A stretch of DNA of 49,203 bases from an uncultured Oscillospiraceae bacterium (GTDB lineage Bacteria > Bacillota > Clostridia > Oscillospirales > Oscillospiraceae): NCBI GenBank assembly GCA_934675115.1, contig CAKUPH010000005.1:1-49203 (forward strand), given 5' to 3'. Position 1 is the first letter of the stretch, and every line of letters begins with the position of its first letter. Shown here one piece after another: positions 32,026 through 39,976 of the stretch. The notes under the pieces were generated by a model. That model saw only the letters and a program-made list of their open reading frames with translations. It ran no database searches and had not been told where the DNA came from. The position numbers and the translations under genes were made by a program.

Positions 32026-34335
32026 TCACTGCCGCACATCCACCTTGAGGGCGATGACCGTCCGGTCGTCCCCGCCGCCAACCTGCTCCCGGCTGTCCGC
32101 CAGAATTTTCCGGGCCAGCTCCTGAGGGGACAGGCCGTCGAACTGCTCCAGCGCCTGCCGCAGCCAGCCGTCCTCCCGCCCGGCGGTGATGCCGTCGCTG
32201 ACCATGACAATGCAGTCCCCGGCCTGCACCTCCATGGGGAACACGTCCGGCTCCCCGTCCCCGGCCACAAGGCCCGCGGGCAGGGCGGAGCCGCACAGCC
32301 GCTCCACCCCGCCGCCCCGGCGGACATAGGTGGGGGCCGCGCCCAGCTTCAGGACGGCGCCCTTCCCGGTGAACAGGTCCAGCTGCAAAATATCCACGGT
32401 GGTGAAGCCGCCCTCCGCCTCTCCCTTCAGGGCAAGGGCCTCGTTGACGGTCTTCAGCGCCGCCTCCGGCTCCACTCCCGCCCGGAGAAATTTCTCCAGC
32501 AGGCGCATGGCCCCGTCGCTGTCCTGCCGGGCGGCAAGACCGCTGCCCATACCGTCGCACAGCAGGACGTACAGCCGCCCGGCATCGTCCTTGAACCACC
32601 CCCCGGCGTCGCCGCTCACCGGCATCCCGTCCCGGCCCAGCGCCGCCACCCCGGCCACCGCCATGAGGGGCTCCTTCTGGACAAGGCACACCGCGTCCCC
32701 GCCGCTCTCCTCCACCCGGAGGGGGCAGCCCATGAGCTGGCTCAGCCTGTCCAGCTCCTCCGGCTGGCCCAGCTGCTCCACGTTTTTGCCCTCCAGCTCC
32801 AGCCGCAGGCGGTGGTGCTCGTCGGAAAAGACGGCGCACCGCCCCTCAAGGCCCAGCGCCGCCAGACGCTGCTTCACCTGCCGCTGGCGCTTGACGTCCA
32901 CCGTCAGCTCGGCGGCGGCCTCCGCCGCCGCCCGCTCCAGCACCCCCGCCAGCTGGCCGTACTGGGCACATACCGCCGCCCGGCTCTCCCGTACCCGGCT
33001 GTCGTACCGCCGCCGGGCCAGCAGCCGCTCCAGCTCCCGGTTGACGCAGCTCAGAAACGGCGTAAAATGCACGCACCGGTCGGCAAAATAGCCGGGAAAA
33101 TCCGCCGCCGTCCCCTCGCCCCGGTCCAGCAGCCGGGGCAGCGCGTCGGACAGGGCGTTTTTTGTGGTCTGGTAGTCCTGCTGCCAGCACAGCTGGCTCT
33201 GGGCGCATTTGGCGCACACCGTCTCCGCCGCCCGGTCGAAAATTTTGGCGGCGTCGCCGTCGTTCACCGGCCGGTCGTACAGCCGCTCCAGACTGTCGGA
33301 CACCGCCCGGAAGGCCCCCGCCGTCCGCCGCAGCTGTCCGGCGGCGTAGGTCCGGGTGCGGCGCTCCTCCTCCCGGGCGCCCTCCTGACGGGTGAGGGCG
33401 GAAAACCGCCGCAGCAGCTTGTCCGGCAGCAGGAGGAACAGCACGCTGGCCGCCGCCACCTCGTAGAGAAGGCTCAGCCCCGGGCTGTCCGACCACGTCC
33501 ACAGCACCGCCGCGGCGTTGGCGATGACGTAGGCCAGCATGGCGAACAGCCGCCCCTGCTTGGAAAACACCCCGGCCATCAGGCCGGAAAAGGCGTAGGC
33601 CATGGTGTAGTACGGCGGCGCGGCGGCGGCAAAATCCATGGCAAGCCCCGCAGCCACCCCGGCGGCGGAGCCGATGCCCACGCCGCCCTTCCAGCCCGCC
33701 GTCATCACCGCGGCGGCGGCCAGCACCCGGCCCACACTGAGCACGTCCCCCACCGTCACCCGGGCCAGCGTCATCAGCAGCGTGCACCCCAGCACCAGCA
33801 CCCCCACCGTCTGCCGGACGGTGAGCCGGGTGTCCTCCCGCTTTTCCGCCCAGACGGAGAAGGCCAGCCGGTAAAAATACACCGCCCCGGCGGTCATCAC
33901 CACCTCTGTGGCGAAATACACCGCCTTTTCGCCGTCCCACCCTCCGGCGGACAGGTAAACGAAGCCCACCAGCCCGTTGAGGGCGGCGGACACCAGCGGC
34001 ATGAACCACGGCCGCCGATAAATATTGAAGTCGCACAGCGCCATCCCCACGGCGAAGATCATCATGGCCGCCGCGATGTAGCGCAGCCCCTCCAGAAAGC
34101 CCCGGAAGGACAGGTAGCCCAGCGCCGCGCCCAAAAGGGTGGAAAAGCCCTCCAGTCCGGCCCCCGCCACCCCCACCATGGCCACGCCGAACAGCGCGTG
34201 GCCGCCGAAGATCTCCGTCCCCGCCAGCACCGCCGCCAGCAGGAAGCGGATGGCGCACTCACTGAGCTTCATCACCGCCGGGAGACGCAGCTCCCTCCGG
34301 CCCGTCCTGCGGCGGGCCTCTTGTTTCGCAGTCAT
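32026..34335 (-). CDS. spoIIE: Stage II sporulation protein E (membrane PP2C phosphatase)
   Basis: Dephosphorylates SpoIIAA to free sigmaF in the forespore and acts at the polar septum. The 769-residue product has an N-terminal membrane region of about ten helices (about 20-310), a central regulatory region with a CAKCAQSQLCW cysteine cluster, and a C-terminal PP2C domain (about 565-769) with metal-binding aspartates in LLCDGMGSG (Asp594), VSDGIT (about Asp714) and GGDDRTV. AAAGGAGGG precedes the ATG. It is a single gene, divergent from dus. Confidence 0.96.
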   Translation of the reverse strand: MTAKQEARRRTGRRELRLPAVMKLSECAIRFLLAAVLAGTEIFGGHALFGVAMVGVAGAGLEGFSTLLGAALGYLSFRGFLEGLRYIAAAMMIFAVGMALCDFNIYRRPWFMPLVSAALNGLVGFVYLSAGGWDGEKAVYFATEVVMTAGAVYFYRLAFSVWAEKREDTRLTVRQTVGVLVLGCTLLMTLARVTVGDVLSVGRVLAAAAVMTAGWKGGVGIGSAAGVAAGLAMDFAAAAPPYYTMAYAFSGLMAGVFSKQGRLFAMLAYVIANAAAVLWTWSDSPGLSLLYEVAAASVLFLLLPDKLLRRFSALTRQEGAREEERRTRTYAAGQLRRTAGAFRAVSDSLERLYDRPVNDGDAAKIFDRAAETVCAKCAQSQLCWQQDYQTTKNALSDALPRLLDRGEGTAADFPGYFADRCVHFTPFLSCVNRELERLLARRRYDSRVRESRAAVCAQYGQLAGVLERAAAEAAAELTVDVKRQRQVKQRLAALGLEGRCAVFSDEHHRLRLELEGKNVEQLGQPEELDRLSQLMGCPLRVEESGGDAVCLVQKEPLMAVAGVAALGRDGMPVSGDAGGWFKDDAGRLYVLLCDGMGSGLAARQDSDGAMRLLEKFLRAGVEPEAALKTVNEALALKGEAEGGFTTVDILQLDLFTGKGAVLKLGAAPTYVRRGGGVERLCGSALPAGLVAGDGEPDVFPMEVQAGDCIVMVSDGITAGREDGWLRQALEQFDGLSPQELARKILADSREQVGGGDDRTVIALKVDVRQ

Positions 34336-34400
34336 TGCGTTCCCTCCTTTGCAGCCGCCGCGCCGGGCGGCTTGTCCCGGGCGGCTCTGTCTGCCGGATC

Positions 34401-34406
34401 AGTATA
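34401..34406 (-). promoter_or_regulatory. Possible -10 element of spoIIE
   Basis: TATACT on the minus strand, 66 bp before spoIIE, without a good -35 at 17 bp. In Bacillus the spoIIE promoter also departs from standard spacing and needs Spo0A; no clear TGTCGAA box is seen here. Confidence 0.4.
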
Positions 34407-34441
34407 GCCCATTTTCTGGAAAAACATCGTCGGAAGCTGTC

Positions 34442-34470
34442 TTGCGTCCCGCCGCCTGTTGTGGTAAAAT
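34442..34470 (+). promoter_or_regulatory. Promoter of dus
   Basis: TTGCGT (34442-34447), 17 bp, TAAAAT (34465-34470), 30 bp before the dus start. Confidence 0.65.
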
Positions 34471-34499
34471 ACTTCAATCACCAAAAAGGAGCGCGTATT

Positions 34500-35471
34500 T
34501 TGAAGATCGGCACCATAGAACTGAATACGAAGATCGTCCTCGGTCCCATGGCCGGGGTCACCGACCTTGCCTTCCGCACCGTGTGCCGGGAGCTGTCCGG
34601 CTGCTACACCGTCAGCGAGATGGTCAGCGCCAAGGCCCTGTGCTACGGCGATAAAAAGACCGCCACCCTGCTGAAGCTTGGGGCGGACGAGCACCCCGCC
34701 GCCGTCCAGATCTTCGGCAGCGACGAGGCCTGCATGGAAAAGGGCGCGGCGCTGGCGCTTGAACTGTCCGGCGCGGACGTCATCGACATCAACATGGGCT
34801 GCCCCGTCCCAAAGGTGGCCCAGAATGGGGACGGCTCCGCCCTCATGCGGGACCCGGACAAGGCCGCCCGGGTGGCCGCCGCTGTGGTCCGCGGCGCGGC
34901 GGGCAAGCCCGTCACCGTCAAGTTCCGGCTGGGCTGGGACAAGGGCTCCATCAACTGCGTGGAGTTCGCGAAGCGCATGGAGGATGCCGGGGTGTCCGCC
35001 GTGGCCGTCCACGGCCGCACCCGCACCCAGATGTACTCCGGCGCCGCCAACTGGGACTATATCCGGGAGGTAAAAAACGCCGTGTCCATCCCGGTCATCG
35101 CCAACGGCGACGTGTTTTCTCCCCGGGACGCGGTGCGCATCCTCCGCTACACCGGCGCGGACATGGCCATGATCGGCCGGGGCGTGTTCGGCAACCCGTG
35201 GCTCTTGCAGCAGTGCGCCGCCGCCGTGGAGGGCCGGGACATCCCGGAGCTTCCGCCCCTCGCCCAGCGGTGCGACACGGCGGTACGGCAGTTCGAGCTG
35301 GCCCGGGAGCAGAAGGGCGAGAAGATCGCCTGCCTTGAGATGCGCCGCCACTATGCGTGGTATCTCAAGGGCGTGCCCTACGCCTCCTACTGGAAGGAGC
35401 AGATCTGCCAGATCCAGACCGCCGACGACGTCTACCGGGTGACGGCGGGCATCAAGCGGGATCTGAAATGA
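34500..35471 (+). CDS. dusB: tRNA-dihydrouridine synthase
   Basis: FMN enzyme that reduces uridines in the tRNA D-loop. The 323-residue product has the Dus landmarks LGPMAGVTDLAFRTVCRELS, DINMGCPVPKV with the catalytic cysteine followed by Pro in the next block, NGDGSALMRDP, VHGRTRTQMYSG and GADMAMIGRGVFGNPWL. I choose the TTG at 34500: AAAAAGGAG is 8 bp upstream and KIGTIELNTKIVLGPMAG is the normal family opening; the 55 upstream codons overlap the promoter. The ECF sigma gene follows at 42 bp. Confidence 0.93.
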   Translation: MKIGTIELNTKIVLGPMAGVTDLAFRTVCRELSGCYTVSEMVSAKALCYGDKKTATLLKLGADEHPAAVQIFGSDEACMEKGAALALELSGADVIDINMGCPVPKVAQNGDGSALMRDPDKAARVAAAVVRGAAGKPVTVKFRLGWDKGSINCVEFAKRMEDAGVSAVAVHGRTRTQMYSGAANWDYIREVKNAVSIPVIANGDVFSPRDAVRILRYTGADMAMIGRGVFGNPWLLQQCAAAVEGRDIPELPPLAQRCDTAVRQFELAREQKGEKIACLEMRRHYAWYLKGVPYASYWKEQICQIQTADDVYRVTAGIKRDLK

Positions 35472-35498
35472 TCCGGATCCACTACATTATATAGAAAG

Positions 35499-35513
35499 GG
35501 GGCGGGACGCCCC
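35499..35513 (+). promoter_or_regulatory. Hairpin over the ECF sigma factor ribosome binding site
   Basis: GGGGCG (35499-35504), GGA loop, CGCCCC (35508-35513) ends at the base before the ATG and includes part of the AAAGGGGG ribosome binding site. Folding would block translation; this is inferred. Confidence 0.5.
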
Positions 35514-36128
35514 ATGGAAGAAGCACAGCTCATCGAGCTCGCGCGGAACGGCGACCGGGACGCCTTTGCCCAGCTTTTGCAGCGGTATGAAAAGCCGGTG
35601 TACCACCAGGCCCTCCGCATGGTGGGCAGCGCCGAGGACGCCGCCGATATGACCCAGGACGCCTTCATCAAGGCATGGCAGGGCCTGCCCAATTTTCAGG
35701 GGGGCAGCTCCTTTTCCACGTGGCTCTACCGCATCACGGGCAACGTGTGCATCGACTTTCTCCGCCGGGAGAAAAAGCGCCGGGGGGAGCCTTCTCTGGA
35801 CGATGCGGACAGCGGCCTTGCCGCCCAGCTGGCCGACCCGGCCCCCTCGCCCCAGCGGACGCTGGAGCGGGAGGAGCTGCGGCAGGCGGTGTCCGCCGCC
35901 CTGTCCCGGCTCAGCGACGACCACCGGCAGGTGCTGATCCTCCGGGAGGTCAGCGGCCTTTCCTACGAAGAGATCGGGCAGGCGCTGGACCTGTCCCCCG
36001 GCACGGTGAAATCCCGCCTTGCCCGGGCCCGGCTGTCCCTCGCAAGTTTTTTGCGCAAAAGCGGGAACATTTCCGATTACCTCCCGTCTATCAGTACAGA
36101 CGGATCAAAAGGAGGTGACCGGACATGA
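35514..36128 (+). CDS. ECF-type RNA polymerase sigma factor
   Basis: Alternative sigma factor, sigma70 family group IV. The 204-residue product has region 2 (about 10-80; EDAADMTQDAFIKAWQGLPN and FSTWLYRITGNVCIDFLRRE) and region 4 (about 125-180; HRQVLILREVSGLSYEEIGQ), joined by an acidic linker, as in SigW/RpoE relatives. A short Ser/Gly-rich tail follows. It overlaps the anti-sigma gene by 4 bp (ATGA), the usual regulator pair arrangement. Target genes cannot be told from this window. Confidence 0.93.
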   Translation: MEEAQLIELARNGDRDAFAQLLQRYEKPVYHQALRMVGSAEDAADMTQDAFIKAWQGLPNFQGGSSFSTWLYRITGNVCIDFLRREKKRRGEPSLDDADSGLAAQLADPAPSPQRTLEREELRQAVSAALSRLSDDHRQVLILREVSGLSYEEIGQALDLSPGTVKSRLARARLSLASFLRKSGNISDYLPSISTDGSKGGDRT

Positions 36129-37057
36129 CCTGTGAACAGGCGCTGGAAGCCATGAGCGCCGCGCTGGACGGCGAGCTTTCCGCCGAGGAGCGGAAGGATC
36201 TGGACGAACATCTGAATACCTGCCCCAAGTGCGCCGCGCTGATGAAGGAGCTGTCCGGCCAGTCCCTCCTGCTGCGGCAGCTGGACTGCGACGTGCCCAC
36301 CGGGCTGGACGCGCGCATCCTCTCCGCTCTGCCGGAGCAGCCCCGCCCCGCAAAAAAGGGCAAGATCATCCACTGGCGGCGCTGGGGCACGCTGGCCGCC
36401 TGCCTGATCCTCGCGCTGTGGGGCGGTTCCGCCCTGACAAACGGTCTGCGCATGGGCGCGGACGCCGCCCTCAGCAGCATGGCCGCGCCGCCTATGATGG
36501 ACGCCGCGCCGGGCGACCCCGCCAACGGCAGCTCTTCGGCTGATGCCGGCGGTGCGGAAGACCGCGGCGGCGGAAGCGCCGACCCCGGCGAGGAGGCCGG
36601 CAACAGCGTCGGCGGGCAGGACGCGTTCATCGGCTCCAGCGCCGCCACAAAATATGGCGCGGAGCCCATTGTCCCCATGTTGGAGAGCGCCGCCCTGTAC
36701 CTCCGGGCCCAATGGTCCGAGGGGCTGGACGCCCCCGCCGCCCAACTGGTGTCCGACGCGGATGCACTGACTGCGTTGGCTGGCAGTCTCGGCATTGAAG
36801 AGGACGCGCTGGCCAATTACGGCGATGCATTTTTTGAGGAGCACCGGCTCATCACCGTCACCCTCACGGAGAGCAGCGGCTCCGTCTCCCACACGGTGTG
36901 CGGACTGGAGCCTACGGAGGACGGCTGGCAGGTGGATATTCTCCGCAGTGTCCCGGACATCGGCACCTGCGACATGGCCGCGTGGCTCATTCTGGTGGAG
37001 ACCGATCTGACCGTCACCGACGGTGACGTGCTCACCGTGTCCATGATCAACGAATAA
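36125..37057 (+). CDS. Membrane anti-sigma factor with zinc-finger (HC2) domain
   Basis: Partner that holds the ECF sigma factor at the membrane until a signal arrives. The 310-residue product has an N-terminal zinc anti-sigma domain with Cys3 and His29-x3-Cys33-x2-Cys36, one membrane helix (about 87-105), a Gly/Ala/Asp-rich low-complexity stretch (about 108-170) and an extracytosolic domain (about 180-310) of unknown family. It is translationally coupled to the sigma gene and followed by a terminator. The outer domain probably senses an envelope signal. Confidence 0.9.
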   Translation: MTCEQALEAMSAALDGELSAEERKDLDEHLNTCPKCAALMKELSGQSLLLRQLDCDVPTGLDARILSALPEQPRPAKKGKIIHWRRWGTLAACLILALWGGSALTNGLRMGADAALSSMAAPPMMDAAPGDPANGSSSADAGGAEDRGGGSADPGEEAGNSVGGQDAFIGSSAATKYGAEPIVPMLESAALYLRAQWSEGLDAPAAQLVSDADALTALAGSLGIEEDALANYGDAFFEEHRLITVTLTESSGSVSHTVCGLEPTEDGWQVDILRSVPDIGTCDMAAWLILVETDLTVTDGDVLTVSMINE

Positions 37058-37059
37058 GC

Positions 37060-37101
37060 AAAAGACCAGAGCGCCCGGGACCGGGTCTCTGGTCTTTTTT
37101 T
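37060..37101 (+). terminator. Terminator of the sigma/anti-sigma operon
   Basis: 12-bp outer stem (AAAAGACCAGAG at 37060-37071 with 37087-37098) with a short inner stem (CCCGG/CCGGG), ending in a run of seven T. Confidence 0.9.
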
Positions 37102-37114
37102 CGGAATAAACCGC

Positions 37115-37143
37115 TTTTCTTTCCGCCGGTTTCGTAGTAGAAT
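37115..37143 (+). promoter_or_regulatory. Possible promoter of the glycosyltransferase gene
   Basis: TTTTCT (37115-37120), 17 bp, TAGAAT (37138-37143), 28 bp before the start codon. Confidence 0.5.
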
Positions 37144-37171
37144 AGTATCACTCTGATTTTGGAGGTCAGCC

Positions 37172-39232
37172 ATGTACCGATTGTTGCTTTCCGCCGCCCC
37201 TGACGCGGAGTCCGCCGCCCTCACCGTGGGGGAGCGTCTCTCCGGCGCGTGGGACAGCGTGGTCTACGGCCTGTCGTGGTTCTTCGGCAATATGGAGCCG
37301 GCGGGGGTGTGGGCCATTCCCGCGCTGGCGGCGGTCATCGCCTTTTACGTCTATTTCTGGAAGGTGTCCGCCCCCCGGAAAAACTCGCTGGAATGGATCG
37401 CCATGGCGGAGGAGCAGCCCCGCCGGATGACCCTCACCCTCAAGCGGCACCCCATGGAGCGCAAGGACGCCCTGCCCCTGCTGCTCCTGACATTGGTGTA
37501 CGCCTTCACCGCCTTCTTCCGGCTGGGCGACGCCCACGCCCCCGAAAGCTACACCATTTTCCAGCGGGGGGACTCCATCACCTTCTCCTTCAGCGAGCCG
37601 GTGAAGGTGGACAAGGTGTCCTACTTCACCGTCATCGGCACCGGCTCCTATACGCTGGAGTACTCCGCCGACGGGGCCAGCTGGTCCGATCTTACGCTGG
37701 ATCAGGCGTACAACACCCTGCTGAAGTGGAAGGTCATTGACCTGAACAACAACGGCGCCGAGGATACCGATCCCACCGGAACCATCACCGCCAAGCTCTT
37801 CCGCATCTCCGCCGCCAAGGTGGACCGCGCCGAGGGCCTGTGGCTGGGCGAGCTGGCCCTCTGGTCGGGGGACACGCCGCTGACCCCCGCCTACGTGGAC
37901 GAGGAGGGCTCCGCCCTCTTTGACGAGCCGCAGGAGTGGACGGCCAAGGCCACCTATATGAACTCCTCCTACTTTGACGAGATCTACCACGCCCGGACGG
38001 CGCTGGAGCATCTGGCCAACGTCTACCCCTATGAGGTGTCCCACCCGCCGCTGGGCAAGCTCATCCTCTCGCTGGGCATCCTGCTCTTCGGCATGAACCC
38101 CTTCGGCTGGCGGTTTATGGGCACGCTGTTCGGCGTGCTGATGCTGCCCGTCCTGTACGTGTTCCTGAAAAATCTCTTCGGCAAGACCCCGGTGGCCCTG
38201 TGCGGCACGGCACTGTTCGCCTTTGACTTCATGCATCTGGTGCAGACCCGCATCGCCACCATCGACACCTACGGCGCATTCTTCATTCTGGTGTCCTACT
38301 ACTTCATGTACCGCTGGCTCACCGTCCCCGCCGGGACGAAGCTGCGCAAGTCCATCCCATCCCTGTTCCTGTGCGGCCTGTTCTGGGGCATCGGCTGCGC
38401 CTCCAAGTGGATCGTGGTGTACGCCGGCGCGGGCCTTGCCCTGCTGTGGCTGCTGGGACTCATCTTCAAGGGCCGCGAGTGGGCCCAGCTGGCGGAGGAA
38501 CGGGCGGAGACCGGCGACCCCACCCCTCTGCCCCGGTTCGGCGCCCACGTGGCGGGCACCATCGCCCTGTCGGTAGTGTTCTTCGTGGTCATCCCGGTGT
38601 GCATCTACGTGGCCGCCTACCTGCCTTACGCCACCGCCAAGGCCGCCCAGACCGGGGACGCCGTCACCTTGAAGAGCCTGCTGACCATCGTGTGGGACAA
38701 TCAGGTGTTCATGTTCACCTACCATAACGGCGTCCACACGCCCCACCCCTACGAGTCCTACTGGTACGAGTGGATCTTCGACGGACGGCCCATCCTGTAC
38801 TACCGGGATCTGGACTACGCCGCCACCGAGGGGATCAAGAGCCTGTTCGCCTCCTTCAACAACCCGCTGGTGTCCTGGGCGGGGCTGCTGGCCTTCTTTG
38901 CCATGGTCATTGAAGCCGTCCGGAAAAAGAGCGGCAAGGCCCTGTTCATCCTCATCGCCATCCTGTCCCAGTTCGTCCCGTGGCTGCCCATCGGGCGGAT
39001 CCTGTTCGCCTATCACTATTTCCCCACCATCCTGTTTCTGGTGTTCGCCATCGCCTACCTCATGGACCGGATGCTGGAGCGCCGCCGGGCCGGGTACGCG
39101 CTGGCGGTGTATGGCTTCACCGGCTATGCCGCAGCACTGTACGCCGTGTTCTACCCCGCCCTCACCGGTCTCTATACCCCGCTGTGGTACAACAGCGCCC
39201 TGCTGCGCTGGTTCCCCAGCTGGCCGCTGTAA
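37172..39232 (+). CDS. PMT-family (protein O-mannosyltransferase-like) membrane glycosyltransferase
   Basis: GT-C type enzyme that transfers a sugar from a polyprenyl phosphate donor to an outside acceptor. The 686-residue product has about a dozen membrane helices; the catalytic loop carries the acidic pair Asp269-Glu270 in YFDEIYHARTALEHL and the PMT motif HPPLGK (291-296). Between helix 2 (about 98-117) and that loop sits an unusual inserted beta-rich, discoidin-like domain (about 121-235). GGAGGT precedes the ATG. It stands alone between a terminator and rpiB. The sugar and acceptor are unknown. Confidence 0.88.
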   Translation: MYRLLLSAAPDAESAALTVGERLSGAWDSVVYGLSWFFGNMEPAGVWAIPALAAVIAFYVYFWKVSAPRKNSLEWIAMAEEQPRRMTLTLKRHPMERKDALPLLLLTLVYAFTAFFRLGDAHAPESYTIFQRGDSITFSFSEPVKVDKVSYFTVIGTGSYTLEYSADGASWSDLTLDQAYNTLLKWKVIDLNNNGAEDTDPTGTITAKLFRISAAKVDRAEGLWLGELALWSGDTPLTPAYVDEEGSALFDEPQEWTAKATYMNSSYFDEIYHARTALEHLANVYPYEVSHPPLGKLILSLGILLFGMNPFGWRFMGTLFGVLMLPVLYVFLKNLFGKTPVALCGTALFAFDFMHLVQTRIATIDTYGAFFILVSYYFMYRWLTVPAGTKLRKSIPSLFLCGLFWGIGCASKWIVVYAGAGLALLWLLGLIFKGREWAQLAEERAETGDPTPLPRFGAHVAGTIALSVVFFVVIPVCIYVAAYLPYATAKAAQTGDAVTLKSLLTIVWDNQVFMFTYHNGVHTPHPYESYWYEWIFDGRPILYYRDLDYAATEGIKSLFASFNNPLVSWAGLLAFFAMVIEAVRKKSGKALFILIAILSQFVPWLPIGRILFAYHYFPTILFLVFAIAYLMDRMLERRRAGYALAVYGFTGYAAALYAVFYPALTGLYTPLWYNSALLRWFPSWPL

Positions 39233-39268
39233 GCTGTTCACTATTTTCTGAAAAGGAGTCAAAATAAC

Positions 39269-39709
39269 ATGAAGATCTCTCTCGGCTGCGACCACGGCGC
39301 ATTTGCGCTCAAGGAGCATATCAAGTCCTACCTCACCGCGCAGGGCCACGAAGTCGTGGACTGCGGCACCTATTCCACCGACAGCTGCGACTACCCCGCG
39401 TTCGCTAAGGCCGCCGCGGAAAAGGTGGCCTCCGGCGAGTGCGAGCGCGGCATCGTCATGTGCACCACCGGCATCGGCGTCTCCATGGCTGCCAATAAGG
39501 TCCACGGCGTCCGCTGCGCCCTGTGCCGTGACCTGCTCAGCGCCCAGCTCACCCGCCAGCACAACAACGCCAATATGCTGGCGCTGGCCGGCGGCTTCAT
39601 CGGCAGCTTCGAGGCCGAGCACATTGTGGACACCTTCCTCACCACCGAGTTCGAGGGCGGCCGGCACGAGCGCCGCGTCAATCTCGTCATGGACATTGAG
39701 AAGGGCTGA
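39269..39709 (+). CDS. rpiB: Ribose-5-phosphate isomerase B
   Basis: Interconverts ribose 5-phosphate and ribulose 5-phosphate in the pentose phosphate pathway. The 146-residue product shows the RpiB/LacAB opening MKISLGCDHGAFALKEHI, the catalytic-cysteine loop CTTGIGVSMAANK and the ending FLTTEFEGGRHERRVNLV with the family's conserved GGRHxRRV. AAAAGGAG precedes the ATG. It follows the glycosyltransferase by 36 bp and could be co-transcribed; a strong terminator follows. Confidence 0.96.
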   Translation: MKISLGCDHGAFALKEHIKSYLTAQGHEVVDCGTYSTDSCDYPAFAKAAAEKVASGECERGIVMCTTGIGVSMAANKVHGVRCALCRDLLSAQLTRQHNNANMLALAGGFIGSFEAEHIVDTFLTTEFEGGRHERRVNLVMDIEKG

Positions 39710-39730
39710 GCGCCCTTCAACGCAAACAGA

Positions 39731-39766
39731 AAGAGTCCCCGGGAGTGATCCCGGGGACTCTTTTTT
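39731..39766 (+). terminator. Terminator after rpiB
   Basis: Perfect 14-bp stem (AAGAGTCCCCGGGA at 39731-39744 with 39749-39762, loop GTGA) within a run of T (39761-39766). Confidence 0.92.
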
Positions 39767-39976
39767 GCAAAGGCAGGGCCTTTGGACCTTTTTTCCGTAT
39801 TCGCCGGAAAATCGGCAAGGATTTCGGTGCGTCCTGCGGACGCTCAAGGTCTTTCGCCGGACTTTTGGCAAACACGAAAAGGGGTTTCAGCGAAAACAAA
39901 AAGGCGGAGGTCACCCCCACCTTTTGTTTCTTTTCTATAAGAAAAGCGGCTGCAGGGGCTTCCGCCCCTGCGTATC
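39767..39976. repeat. Non-coding repeat-like spacer
   Basis: No gene is seen. The region holds AAAGGC-AGG-GCCTTT, a 7-bp hairpin CTTTTCT-ATA-AGAAAAG, and an 8-bp hairpin GCAGGGGC-TTCC-GCCCCTGC (39952-39971). The last two stand next to each other in the same order as the A/T-type and G/C-type hairpins at 326-369. It may be a second, diverged copy of the same intergenic element. A short minus-strand open frame here has no ribosome binding site. Confidence 0.4.

Noticed and set aside
37166..39871. 901-codon minus-strand open frame opposite the glycosyltransferase and rpiB
   Set aside because: Spans two real genes and a terminator; a by-product of high GC.
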